A DNA stretch of 64,000 nt from Anaerolineales bacterium. GTDB taxonomy: Bacteria; Chloroflexota; Anaerolineae; Anaerolineales; Villigracilaceae. Under the pieces are notes generated by a model. That model was not told where the DNA came from. It saw nothing but the letters and a program-made list of their open reading frames with translations, and did no database searches. Below, one piece after another: positions 33,569-41,647 of the stretch. The stretch is from assembly GCA_030680795.1 (NCBI GenBank), contig JAUXUL010000001.1, forward strand, positions 62,001 to 126,000. The letters are read 5' to 3'. Both the position numbers and the translations under genes were made by a program. Every line of letters begins with the position of its first letter. The first letter of the stretch is position 1.

Positions 33569-35059
33569 ATGCAAAACAAAAAAATCGGTTTAAAAAATGT
33601 CCTCTTCATCATTATTTTTCTGTTATTTTCATGCGCATCCCCCGCGCCGGTTGCACCTACTGAAATAGCGACCCTGCCGGTCCCCATTGAAACAGCCGCC
33701 GCCCTGCCGACAGAAATACCCGCGCCGACAAATACCGCACTCCCTGCACTTGCGCGCGCGCAATACATCTTGGACACTACCATTGATTATGACGCCCACA
33801 CCGTCAGTGTGGATGAAACCATTCTCTACCCGAATCTGACAGGCAATCAACTCAATATACTCGTGATGGCCATTGTCCCCAATCTGTGGCAGGACAGTTT
33901 CAGCCTGACCAGCATCGCCATTGACGGAACACCGACCACAACATACTCCATTTCTGGTCAAAGACTCGATATTTCCTTAGCCTCCATCCTGCCTGCGGGA
34001 AGTGTCATCAAAATTGATATTCAATATATGCTTTCACTGCCATTTGCAGAACAGGAAGACCCAAGCATCTCGCGCCCGCGCATTTATGGATATACCACCC
34101 GCCAGATGAATCTCACCAACTGGTATCCATTCGTTGTGCCATTTATCAACGGCGAATGGATTTTGCATGAACCCTGGTTTTACGGCGAACATCTTGTTTA
34201 TGACGCGGCGGATTATGAAGTAAATCTGAAATTTACAGATCCGACAACCGCGCCAATCGTCGCTGCAAGTGGATTGCCCGAACAACAAGCAGACTCCACC
34301 CGTTACACAATCATCTCCGCGCGCACGTTTGCGATTGCCGCCAGCCGCGAGTTCCAGGTTTCAAGCACACAGGCCGATGATATATACATCTCAAGCTATT
34401 ATTTCCCCTTTTTTGAAAGGCCAGGGCAGGGCGCACTTCAAGCAACTGTTGAAGCTGTTCAAATTTATAGTCAGGTATTTGGCCCTTATCCACATAAATC
34501 GTTGGCAATCGTAATGGGAGATTTTAATGACGGAATGGAGTATTCAGCATTTTTCTATCTATCAAAAGGCTCGTATGATTTATATGACGGAACATATGCC
34601 AACTTGATGACAGCACTTGCCGTCCATGAAACAGCACATCAGTGGTGGTTTGAGCAGATTGGCAACGATCAAGCGCTTCAACCATGGGTCGATGAGACTC
34701 TTGCAACTTACTCTGAAAGGATTTATTACGAAAAGACTCACCCAGATATCTTACGCTTATGGTGGTGGTACTATCGCATTGATGCATATAGCCCACAGGG
34801 TTTCATAGATATTTCTATTTACGAAGGGCAGGGTTTTCAACCATACACAAGCGCTACCTATCGTCAGGGCGCGCACTTCCTCGAAGACCTGCGCGCCCGC
34901 ATCGGCGATGAAGCCTTCTTCGCCTTCCTGCAGGATTATCTCGCTCAGGGACGCGGCAGGATCGTCACTGCGGATGATTTCTTCCGCATCCTCAGCCAGC
35001 ACACGGGCACAGATTATTCCGACCTCGTGCGCCAATATTTCCAAAATATCTATCAATGA
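33569..35059 (+). CDS. M1-like metallopeptidase lipoprotein (first of tandem pair)
   Basis: A protein of 496 residues. Signal peptide with lipobox LLFSC-A (Cys about 22) and a Pro/Thr/Ala-rich linker to about residue 62. The gluzincin active site is intact: HETAHQWW (His353, Glu354, His357) and, 19 residues later, the third zinc ligand Glu376 in WVDETLATYSE. The N-terminal part is beta-rich like the M1 aminopeptidase saddle domain. It is about half the length of classical M1 enzymes, lacking the long C-terminal helical domain. Lipid-anchored outside the cell, it likely digests exported or environmental peptides (inference). It overlaps its paralogue by 4 nt. Confidence 0.88.
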   Translation: MQNKKIGLKNVLFIIIFLLFSCASPAPVAPTEIATLPVPIETAAALPTEIPAPTNTALPALARAQYILDTTIDYDAHTVSVDETILYPNLTGNQLNILVMAIVPNLWQDSFSLTSIAIDGTPTTTYSISGQRLDISLASILPAGSVIKIDIQYMLSLPFAEQEDPSISRPRIYGYTTRQMNLTNWYPFVVPFINGEWILHEPWFYGEHLVYDAADYEVNLKFTDPTTAPIVAASGLPEQQADSTRYTIISARTFAIAASREFQVSSTQADDIYISSYYFPFFERPGQGALQATVEAVQIYSQVFGPYPHKSLAIVMGDFNDGMEYSAFFYLSKGSYDLYDGTYANLMTALAVHETAHQWWFEQIGNDQALQPWVDETLATYSERIYYEKTHPDILRLWWWYYRIDAYSPQGFIDISIYEGQGFQPYTSATYRQGAHFLEDLRARIGDEAFFAFLQDYLAQGRGRIVTADDFFRILSQHTGTDYSDLVRQYFQNIYQ

Positions 35060-36675
35060 CACAATATTCTCGAACACACTCATCAAGGCGCATTCCCCAA
35101 TACGTATTACGCATTACGCATTACGTATTACTTTTTATGTTTCTTTCCTCCTGCGCCTCCCAGACTCCCACCGCACCTGCCATCTCAACTTTTGTGCTCA
35201 TCACGCAGGATCCGAACGCATCTCCCACACCAACACCATTCCAACCCTCAGGACAAGTCAACACCTCACCGGCGACATTTACACAAGCTCCGCCTGAAAC
35301 TGTGACATCCACCATCGCACCACCGCCGACCGCTACGCGTACTCCGCCTCCTCCCTCACCGACAGTTGATTCTGTTTCCCCAACATCTCCTGCGCCTCCA
35401 GCATCTTCGCGCACAAACTACATCCTGTATTCAACATTGGATTTCAAAGGCAGGACCATTACCACTAACCAGACAATCCGCTATTACAACAACACAGGTG
35501 TAACGCTGTCAGAGATCGTGTTCTCTGTTCAACCGAATAGATACGCCAACACATTCGTCCTGAATTCAATCGCGCAAGATGGTGTATCTGTAACTTCATA
35601 CAATCTCAACGGTCAGCGATTGAGCGTGAGCCTTACCCAGACTCTGCAAGCAGGTTCTGCCACCACATTCAGCCTGAACTTCAAACTTAATATTCCTCAA
35701 AAACAATCCAACGGCCTCTTCGGCTACGACTATAACCAGATCAACCTCGTGGACTGGTATCCGTTCATCGTGCCGTACCAAAACGGCTGGATCCTGCATG
35801 ACCCCATGCCCTGGGGCGAGCATCTTGTCTACGCTTCATCTGACATCGAACTAAATATCAAAAAGGATTCAGGTGTAGTCATTGCGGCAGGCGCAACGCC
35901 AGACCAAAACGGTGAGTGGACGCGTTACCGCATGGTTGGCGCGCGCACGTTTGCACTGTCAGCCAGCAATGATTTTCTTGTTTTAGAATCAACGGTCGGG
36001 AATGTTACCGTGCGCTCGTATTATTTCAATGGATACAAAACCGGCGGAGAGGGTATCCTGTTGTTAGCCTCGCAGGCCATCGAAACCTTTTCAGCACAAT
36101 ATGCTCCGTATCCGCATCAAAGCCTCGCCATCGTCCAGGCGGACATAAACGACGGCCAGGAATATGACGGTCTGGTTTTTCTTGCAACGGATTTTTACGG
36201 GCAATACACTGGCGGGGCGCGCAACAACCTCGCCACTATTGGCGTCCATGAGGTCGCGCATCAATGGTGGTTTGGATTGGTTGGAAATGATCAGGCGCTT
36301 GAACCCTGGCTGGATGAAGCATTAGCGCTCTACAGCGAACGTATTTTTTATGAAAATAATTATCCCGCCAATATCAGTTGGTGGTGGCAATTCCGCGTGG
36401 ACTATTTCAAGCCGAACGGCTATGTGGACACTAACATCTACAATGGCGGCTCGTTTCGCTCCTACACAAACGCAGTCTATCTCAACGGCGCGCACTTCCT
36501 GGATGATCTCCGCGAGCGGATGGGTTATGGAAACTTCTCCAAATTCCTGAAAGAATATGCAAGGCGCTATTCTTATGGACACGCCGCCTCCGCTGATTTC
36601 TTCGCGTTGATGCGTGAAACCGTCAACGTGGACATCAGCGACTTGTTGAATAAATATTTCTCAGGTTCGTATTAA
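35056..36675 (+). CDS. M1-like metallopeptidase lipoprotein (second of tandem pair)
   Basis: A protein of 539 residues. Active site HEVAHQWW (His398, Glu399, His402) and Glu421 in WLDEALALYSE. It shares the layout and many motifs of the upstream paralogue (for example DWYPFIVPYQNGWILHDP versus NWYPFVVPFINGEWILHEP), so the pair arose by tandem duplication. The lipobox is LSSC-A after an odd signal region (RRIPQYVLRITHYVLLFMF) that is encoded by a GTAAT-type intergenic repeat (35100-35131). A long Pro/Thr linker (about 35-115) follows. The ATG overlaps the previous stop (ATGA). The repeat-derived hydrophobic stretch still looks able to act as a signal peptide. Confidence 0.88.
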   Translation: MTQYSRTHSSRRIPQYVLRITHYVLLFMFLSSCASQTPTAPAISTFVLITQDPNASPTPTPFQPSGQVNTSPATFTQAPPETVTSTIAPPPTATRTPPPPSPTVDSVSPTSPAPPASSRTNYILYSTLDFKGRTITTNQTIRYYNNTGVTLSEIVFSVQPNRYANTFVLNSIAQDGVSVTSYNLNGQRLSVSLTQTLQAGSATTFSLNFKLNIPQKQSNGLFGYDYNQINLVDWYPFIVPYQNGWILHDPMPWGEHLVYASSDIELNIKKDSGVVIAAGATPDQNGEWTRYRMVGARTFALSASNDFLVLESTVGNVTVRSYYFNGYKTGGEGILLLASQAIETFSAQYAPYPHQSLAIVQADINDGQEYDGLVFLATDFYGQYTGGARNNLATIGVHEVAHQWWFGLVGNDQALEPWLDEALALYSERIFYENNYPANISWWWQFRVDYFKPNGYVDTNIYNGGSFRSYTNAVYLNGAHFLDDLRERMGYGNFSKFLKEYARRYSYGHAASADFFALMRETVNVDISDLLNKYFSGSY

Positions 36676-36689
36676 TCAAACTTCTACCC

Positions 36690-36774
36690 GTCATTGCGAG
36701 GGCGCTAGCCCGAAGCAATCCCCAACTCAATGGGGAGATTGCTTCGTCGGGAAGAGCACCCTTCTCGCAATGAC
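36690..36774. repeat. Intergenic repeat, GTCATTGCGAG inverted ends
   Basis: GTCATTGCGAG (36690-36700) and CTCGCAATGAC (36764-36774) form perfect 11-bp inverted ends; GAAGCAATC/GATTGCTTC form an inner pair. A larger copy lies at 39767-39930. Confidence 0.8.
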
Positions 36775-36788
36775 ACAAGGAATTCCTC

Positions 36789-37466
36789 ATGAATCGCCCC
36801 TATATATTCATAAACATCGCCATGACGGCAGACGGAAAGATAGATACTTTTGAAAGAAAAGGTTCTGCCATTTCGTCCAAGCGCGATAAAGAACGCGTGG
36901 ATCAACTGCGCGCCGCGGCGGATGGAATCCTCGTCGGGGGCAGGACGCTGCTCGAAGAGCAACCCAGGCTCACTGTTAAGTCTGAGGCGCTGCGTGAGGG
37001 CAGGATCCAGCGCGGGCTTTCGCCGAATCCCGTTAAAGTGGGCGTGGCTACAGTCGCAGACATCCCGCTTGACTCAGAATTTATAAAAGCTGGTCCTGCA
37101 CGGGTCGTAATATTTACAACATCTCAAACATCTATAAAACAGCTTGATAGTTTGCGCGCGCTGGGGGTTGAGGTATTTGTGGAAGACGTGCCACGCGTTG
37201 ACCTGAATAAAATGATGATCACGCTGAAAAAAATCGGCGTGGATCATTTGATGGTGGAAGGCGGCGGGAGGATGAATTTTGAGTTGATGCGCCTGGGGCT
37301 TGTGGATGAACTGACCCTGTACGTTGCGCCCATGATCTTCGGCGGCGCGAATGCTCCCACCCTCGCAGATGGACTCGGTTTGACGCGCGCTGCGGCAATC
37401 GAATTGAAATTGATCGAGGTTGAAAAATGGGAAGACGGCGGGGTCTTCCTGAGATACAAATTATAA
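36789..37466 (+). CDS. RibD C-terminal-type reductase (riboflavin pathway)
   Basis: A protein of 225 residues. PYIFINIAMTADGKI opens the dihydrofolate-reductase-like RibD C-terminal domain, followed by ILVGGRTLLEEQPRLTV and the NADPH-binding VEGGGRMNFELMRLGLVDELTLYVAPMIFGG. It lacks the N-terminal deaminase domain, so it resembles the stand-alone 2,5-diamino-6-ribosylamino-4(3H)-pyrimidinone 5'-phosphate reductase of archaea and fungi. It sits just upstream of GTP cyclohydrolase II, supporting a role in riboflavin synthesis. A separate deaminase is not in the window. Confidence 0.9.
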   Translation: MNRPYIFINIAMTADGKIDTFERKGSAISSKRDKERVDQLRAAADGILVGGRTLLEEQPRLTVKSEALREGRIQRGLSPNPVKVGVATVADIPLDSEFIKAGPARVVIFTTSQTSIKQLDSLRALGVEVFVEDVPRVDLNKMMITLKKIGVDHLMVEGGGRMNFELMRLGLVDELTLYVAPMIFGGANAPTLADGLGLTRAAAIELKLIEVEKWEDGGVFLRYKL

Positions 37467-37469
37467 GTA

Positions 37470-37503
37470 AGGTGACAGTCACTTCTTAAAGTAACTGTCA
37501 CCT
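37470..37503. repeat. Hairpin between the two riboflavin genes
   Basis: AGGTGACAGT-C-ACTT is followed by its near-perfect complement AAGT-A-ACTGTCACCT. It lies within the intercistronic gap just before the GTP cyclohydrolase ribosome site (AAGAGGAAACT). Not an FMN-riboswitch sequence; perhaps an intergenic repeat or mRNA hairpin. Confidence 0.5.
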
Positions 37504-37515
37504 CAAGAGGAAACT

Positions 37516-38286
37516 ATGTCTGGATTTACACACGAACAAATTGAATTATTGCTTGAAGAAGATTGCTGCCATGAATGCGAAGGCTATGGCGAAGATAAAA
37601 TTTGCGTACATATCGAAGCGGTCGCAGAATTGCCCACACGTTTTGGTGACTTTCACATCGTTGCTTTTTCAAATAACCGCGATGGCAAGGAACACGTTGC
37701 CATCCTCAAAGGCGAAGTGCTTGGCGCGGAGGATGTGCCGGTGCGTTTACATTCCGAATGTCTGACGGGCGATGTGGTCGGCTCGCTGCGCTGTGACTGC
37801 CGCGATCAACTGGAAGCCGCGTTAAAGAAAATCGGCGAAATGGACAAGGGCATTGTGCTCTACCTTCGCCAGGAGGGCCGCGGCATTGGACTGACCAACA
37901 AAATCCGCGCCTACAGTTTGCAGGATGCAGGTCTTGATACGGTTGAAGCAAATCTTGCGCTTGGCTTCCGTGATGATGAACGCGATTACGCCGTTGCCGC
38001 GCACATGCTTCATTCATTAAAAGTTCAGTCCATTCGGCTAATGACCAACAACCCAAAGAAAATTGATCAACTCACACAGCATGGCGTCAAGATCAACGAA
38101 CGCATTCCGCATATTTTGCCAAGCAACGAACACAATCGTTTTTATCTCGAGACCAAAGCCGCCAAATCTGGTCACATAATTGATTTTCGCGGCAAGCAGC
38201 ACCTGCCCGAACAAAGCGAGCCAACTATCGTTGAAGGCATGACCGAATCACAGATTAAGGAATTATATGACTCGCCCTCACCCTAA
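37516..38286 (+). CDS. ribA: GTP cyclohydrolase II
   Basis: A protein of 256 residues. Zinc site SECLTGDVVGSLRCDCRDQL (three Cys), GTP-binding YLRQEGRGIGLTNKIRAYSLQDAGLDTVEANLALGF, and RLMTNNPKKIDQL near the C-terminus are all present. It opens the imidazole ring of GTP in the first step of riboflavin synthesis. It is the single-domain enzyme (no RibB half). An N-terminal Cys-rich extension (DCCHECEGYGEDKICVH, about residues 16-32) is not part of the catalytic domain and could bind a metal. The end overlaps the following SDR by 20 nt. Confidence 0.95.
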   Translation: MSGFTHEQIELLLEEDCCHECEGYGEDKICVHIEAVAELPTRFGDFHIVAFSNNRDGKEHVAILKGEVLGAEDVPVRLHSECLTGDVVGSLRCDCRDQLEAALKKIGEMDKGIVLYLRQEGRGIGLTNKIRAYSLQDAGLDTVEANLALGFRDDERDYAVAAHMLHSLKVQSIRLMTNNPKKIDQLTQHGVKINERIPHILPSNEHNRFYLETKAAKSGHIIDFRGKQHLPEQSEPTIVEGMTESQIKELYDSPSP

Positions 38287-38977
38287 CCCTCTTCCAAAGG
38301 GAGAGGGGGTAAAAACAATTGTCATCACGGGCGCAACAGGCGTGCTCGGGAATCTTGTTGCAAAAACTTTTGCAAAGCACGGCCACAAGATTGCATTGCT
38401 TGATAAAGATCAAGTGAAAATGGATTCCCTGACCCAGGACTTGAACCTGCCTACAGACAGACTCTACGCCCAAACAATTGACCTGCTGGATGCGCAGGCG
38501 CTTCATGACTCAGCCGAGGCTGTTCTTTCCAAATTGGGCAGTGTCCACGCTTTATTCCACCTCGTCGGCGGCTGGACAGGCGGTAAGGCCATCGTGGAAA
38601 CTCCGCAAGCCGATTTGGAATTCATGCTGAACCAGCATGTCCGCACAACCTTCAATTTGTTCCAGGCATTTTCAACACCCCTCTCATCAAATGGCTGGGG
38701 GCGCGTGATCGTCATTTCTGCATCCACTGTCATCAATCCGCCGGGCAAGTCAAGCGCCTATACTGCCGCGAAAGCCGCTCAGGAGAATCTGGTGCTATCG
38801 CTTGCCGCCGAACTTAAGCAATCAGGCGTGACTGCAAACATCATTCAAGTGAAAGCCATTGACATTGAGAACAAAGGCACAGGCACATCCCCCGCCGAGA
38901 TCGTCTCTAACATGATGTATCTGTTTTCGGAAGATGCGAATAAAATTAACGGGGCAAGACTTCCGTTGTATGGATAG
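38267..38977 (+). CDS. Short-chain dehydrogenase/reductase
   Basis: A protein of 236 residues. Rossmann GxxGxxG motif TGATGVLGNL (about 21-30) and active-site SSAYTAAKAAQENL with the Tyr and Lys of the SDR family (YxxxK). An upstream Ser is in VISASTV. The first 15 residues (MTRPHPNPLPKGEGV) are encoded by a widespread genomic repeat (38275-38309), so the real start may have been captured from the repeat; AAGGA precedes this ATG and no better start exists. It overlaps ribA by 20 nt. Substrate unknown. A terminator follows. Confidence 0.88.
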   Translation: MTRPHPNPLPKGEGVKTIVITGATGVLGNLVAKTFAKHGHKIALLDKDQVKMDSLTQDLNLPTDRLYAQTIDLLDAQALHDSAEAVLSKLGSVHALFHLVGGWTGGKAIVETPQADLEFMLNQHVRTTFNLFQAFSTPLSSNGWGRVIVISASTVINPPGKSSAYTAAKAAQENLVLSLAAELKQSGVTANIIQVKAIDIENKGTGTSPAEIVSNMMYLFSEDANKINGARLPLYG

Positions 38978-38985
38978 AAAAACAA

Positions 38986-39015
38986 AAACCTCCGAGTCCT
39001 GGGACTTGGAGGTTT
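38986..39015. terminator. Bidirectional terminator
   Basis: AAACCTCC-AGTCC (38986-38999) pairs with GGACT-GGAGGTTT (39002-39015), with A-runs left and GCTTTT right. Shared by the plus-strand SDR and the minus-strand oxidoreductase. Confidence 0.8.
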
Positions 39016-39019
39016 GCTT

Positions 39020-39661
39020 TTAACCAAATCTTTCCTCACGCCAGACATCTGCGTGGTTGTGATAGCCAGCCTGTTCCCAGAAGCCACGTTTGTCACGGGA
39101 CATGAATTCCAAAGACCTGAGCCATTTTGCACCCTTCCACAAGTAGGGAGTTTCAAGGTCTTCGCGCCCGGGGATGAATCCCACCATGCCTCGCAACGGA
39201 TAGCCGTGATCCGGCGTGATCGGCTCGCCATTAAAATGAGTCGCCAGCAGGAAGTTATCCTGCAAGACCACCGCAAGCGGCAGGTTGACCGTGAAGCCAT
39301 ATTCGGCGTGCTGCATGACGTGCGTGGCATTCGGTTTGATCTTGATCAATCCGTTTTCCATCAGTGTCTTCAAGGAAACGCCTTCCCAGGTTGTATCGAA
39401 TTTGCTCCAGCGCGTGACACAGTGCAGGTCCATTTTTATGGATGTGCGCGGCAGTTGGTTGAACTCAGCCCAACCCCAATGTTTTTCCTTTTCCACCTCG
39501 CCCCACACACGGAAATCCCATGTAGCCGCATCGAACATCGGCACGGGCCCATAATGCAAAACGGGGAATTTTTGGGTCAATGACTGGCCGGGGGGCAGCC
39601 GTCCCTGCGCGCGGACGCGCTCCTCCTCCTTGCGGCGGTCGATACCTTCAAATTGGAACAT
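39020..39661 (-). CDS. Sulfite-oxidase-like (YedY/YuiH-type) molybdopterin oxidoreductase
   Basis: A protein of 213 residues. The sulfite-oxidase fold shows the molybdenum-ligand Cys in MDLHCVTRWSKFDTTWEGV, the central ATHVMQHAEYGFTVNLPL and GYPLRGMVGFIPGREDLETPYLWKGAKWLRSLEF. It lacks a signal peptide and a TAT motif, so it appears cytoplasmic. It is shorter than MsrP/YedY and matches the soluble single-domain subgroup. Substrate unknown (sulfite or methionine sulfoxide are family options). It has no visible molybdopterin genes nearby. Confidence 0.9.
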   Translation of the reverse strand: MFQFEGIDRRKEEERVRAQGRLPPGQSLTQKFPVLHYGPVPMFDAATWDFRVWGEVEKEKHWGWAEFNQLPRTSIKMDLHCVTRWSKFDTTWEGVSLKTLMENGLIKIKPNATHVMQHAEYGFTVNLPLAVVLQDNFLLATHFNGEPITPDHGYPLRGMVGFIPGREDLETPYLWKGAKWLRSLEFMSRDKRGFWEQAGYHNHADVWREERFG

Positions 39662-39766
39662 AACTCACCTCACTCTGTAAAATGAACAAATCCAGCATTG
39701 AATAGACACAGGTTACTTGGATAATGTTACCTGAAAATATTACAATTTTCTTAACTTGCTATCCTA

Positions 39767-39930
39767 TCATTGCGAAGGGCGTTCTTGTTCGTTGCTCGAC
39801 ACTTGCGCCGCACTGCGTTTGTTGCAGTACAGGTGAGCAATCTCCCTCAACAACACAGAGATTGCTTCGCCGCCACACCTGCCCTGGCGTGCGGTACCAG
39901 GGAAGTACAAAAGCGGCGGCTCGCAATGAC
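39767..39930. repeat. Intergenic repeat, TCATTGCGA inverted ends (long copy)
   Basis: TCATTGCGA (39767-39775) and CTCGCAATGAC (39920-39930) are the inverted ends; inside are GAGCAATCTC and GAGATTGCTTCG. It is a longer version of the 36690-36774 repeat with an insertion that includes a CTTGCGCCGCACTGCG-like segment also seen inside the 63254 element. Confidence 0.75.
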
Positions 39931-39934
39931 GAAT

Positions 39935-40663
39935 TTATTTCAATCCCGCCACTTCAATTCCATTTATTGTTAAAGCTTCGCGCAGCAACTTCGCATTCTC
40001 CGCCGCGCGCGGATGATCCCCATGTAAACACAACGTATCCACGCGCACAATTTTCTCTCCAAACAAAATCCCATACCGAACCAACTTCAACGCGTTCTTT
40101 GCCACCTCTTCAGGTGACTCGATCACTGCGCCTGGCTTATTGCGTGACATTAACTTGCCATCCGGATTGTAGGCCCGGTCAGCGAATCCCTCCCCTGCAA
40201 CTTTAAGCCCCGCTTCGACTCCCGCCTCACACAACCCCGAGCCTGCCAGCCCAACCAGAATTAAATCCACGCTAAAAGATTTTATAGCGCGCGCGATAGC
40301 ATCAGCCAACCCGCGATCCTTTGCGGCTTGGTTGTATAACGCCCCATGCGGCTTGACATGTGTTAGCGCAACGCCTTCCGCTTTCGCAATCCCAGCCAGT
40401 ACGCCAATCTGATACAAAACAATCGCTTCGGTTTCCTCTGCTGAAACATCCATTCCACACCTGCCAAAGTTTTGCCTGTCATTCCAGCCTGGATGCGCAC
40501 CGACGTTCACGCCAAATTGCTTTGCCAGCCTCACAGTGGCGCGCATCACATCTGCATTCCCTGCATGGAATCCACAGGCAATGTTTACGGAGGTGATGTA
40601 AGGCATAAGGGCTTCATCATTACCCGCGGCTTCGCCAAGATCACAATTCAAGTCTATTTTCAT
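39935..40663 (-). CDS. pxpA: 5-oxoprolinase subunit A (LamB/YcsF family)
   Basis: A protein of 242 residues beginning MKIDLNCDLGEAAGNDEALMPYITSVNIACGFHAGN, the signature of the PxpA/LamB/YcsF family. Further motifs: VGAHPGWNDRQNFGR and VKPHGALYNQAA. With PxpB and PxpC it hydrolyses 5-oxoproline to glutamate using ATP. It lies in the order pxpB, pxpC, pxpA on the minus strand, with a 45-bp gap to pxpC. Confidence 0.95.
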   Translation of the reverse strand: MKIDLNCDLGEAAGNDEALMPYITSVNIACGFHAGNADVMRATVRLAKQFGVNVGAHPGWNDRQNFGRCGMDVSAEETEAIVLYQIGVLAGIAKAEGVALTHVKPHGALYNQAAKDRGLADAIARAIKSFSVDLILVGLAGSGLCEAGVEAGLKVAGEGFADRAYNPDGKLMSRNKPGAVIESPEEVAKNALKLVRYGILFGEKIVRVDTLCLHGDHPRAAENAKLLREALTINGIEVAGLK

Positions 40664-40675
40664 AATGGAGCCTTC

Positions 40676-40740
40676 GTAGGGCAGGTTTGCAACCTGCCAA
40701 AATCTGTATCACCGAAAATCGTCAGGCTGCAAGCCTGACC
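40676..40740. repeat. GTAGGTCAGGCTTGCA-type repeat
   Basis: GTAGGGCAGGTTTGCAACCTGCC on the left and GTCAGGCTGCAAGCCTGACCTAC on the right; each is a palindrome. It straddles the pxpC stop and the pxpC-pxpA gap. Related copies lie at 56127-56159 and 59460-59488. Confidence 0.6.
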
Positions 40741-41647
40741 TACTTCTGATGGTCTTTCGCAATTTTTCTTGCGCTTTTTCCACTGTAGTTTCCCTAAACC
40801 TGATTTTACTTACACCCGCTTCGCATTGCGCCAGCAAGGGCAGATCTGCGCGGATGACGTTTGCAATTTTGGGATAGCCGCCTGTGGTGGGGGCATCTGC
40901 CATCATCACAATCGGCTGCCCATTCGCAGGGATTTGCACACTGCCCATCGTCATGCCTTCCGAGATCAAATCTGCGCCTGCGAGGTGTGAAATGGGTTTT
41001 CCATCCAGCCGATAGCCCATGCGATCAAACGAATTGCTTAATGTGTATTCGTTTCTGTAAAAGGTTTGAATACCATCTTCAGTAAACCTATCCGTCTGCG
41101 GACCTGGGATCACCTCGATCACTGGGGATTGGCTGTAATTCAAATATTTCTCAACCGGAAAATTCCGCGCCGCGAGTTTGCTTAATTCATTCGCAGGTTT
41201 CCCTGCTTCCAAAATATCTCCCGTGCGAATGGCAGACCCAAGTCCGCCGCGCAAATAAGTTGATCTTGAACCTAAAATGGATGGAGTCTCGAACCCGCCA
41301 GCAATTGCAAGGTAGGCCCAATTGCCCCCGCTTATTTTCTTGACTTGCACATGCCAGCCCGCACGCACATAGAAAGAAGTCCATAACGGAAATGTCCAGA
41401 TATAGTTTGCAACTTCAAAGCCTGCGCCGGCGACCGCCAGCACACAATCGCGTTTTGCGCGAAAGATTGCTTCACCCAAACCAATTTCAATCACTGGCGC
41501 ATCTGACGGATTATTTATTAAGGAATTTGCAACTCTATGCGCAAACCAATCCATTGGGCCTGAAACCGGTACGCCGTAACTCTGCCAGCCTGGCCTGCCA
41601 CAATCTTGAAATGTGACCAGACCTGAAACATCCATCACTTCAAGCAT
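40709..41647 (-). CDS. pxpC: 5-oxoprolinase subunit C (biotin-dependent carboxyltransferase family)
   Basis: A protein of 312 residues from the ATG at 41647 (MLEVMDVSGLVTFQDCGRPGWQSYGVPVSGPMDWFAHRVANSLI), a standard start; the longer frame is not needed. Conserved patterns GLGEAIFRAKRDCVLAVAG, GGFETPSILGSRSTYLRGGLG and EGMTMGSVQIPANGQPIVMMADAPTTGGYPKI match PxpC/KipA/urea amidolyase-related proteins. Its start overlaps the pxpB stop by 8 nt (ATGCTTGA). The C-terminal residues (SRSGLQPDDFR) are encoded by the repeat at 40676-40740. Confidence 0.95.
   Translation of the reverse strand: MLEVMDVSGLVTFQDCGRPGWQSYGVPVSGPMDWFAHRVANSLINNPSDAPVIEIGLGEAIFRAKRDCVLAVAGAGFEVANYIWTFPLWTSFYVRAGWHVQVKKISGGNWAYLAIAGGFETPSILGSRSTYLRGGLGSAIRTGDILEAGKPANELSKLAARNFPVEKYLNYSQSPVIEVIPGPQTDRFTEDGIQTFYRNEYTLSNSFDRMGYRLDGKPISHLAGADLISEGMTMGSVQIPANGQPIVMMADAPTTGGYPKIANVIRADLPLLAQCEAGVSKIRFRETTVEKAQEKLRKTIRSRSGLQPDDFR

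Noticed and set aside
37470-37503. FMN riboswitch between the riboflavin genes
   Set aside because: It is a simple hairpin of a repeat type; none of the conserved RFN segments is present.
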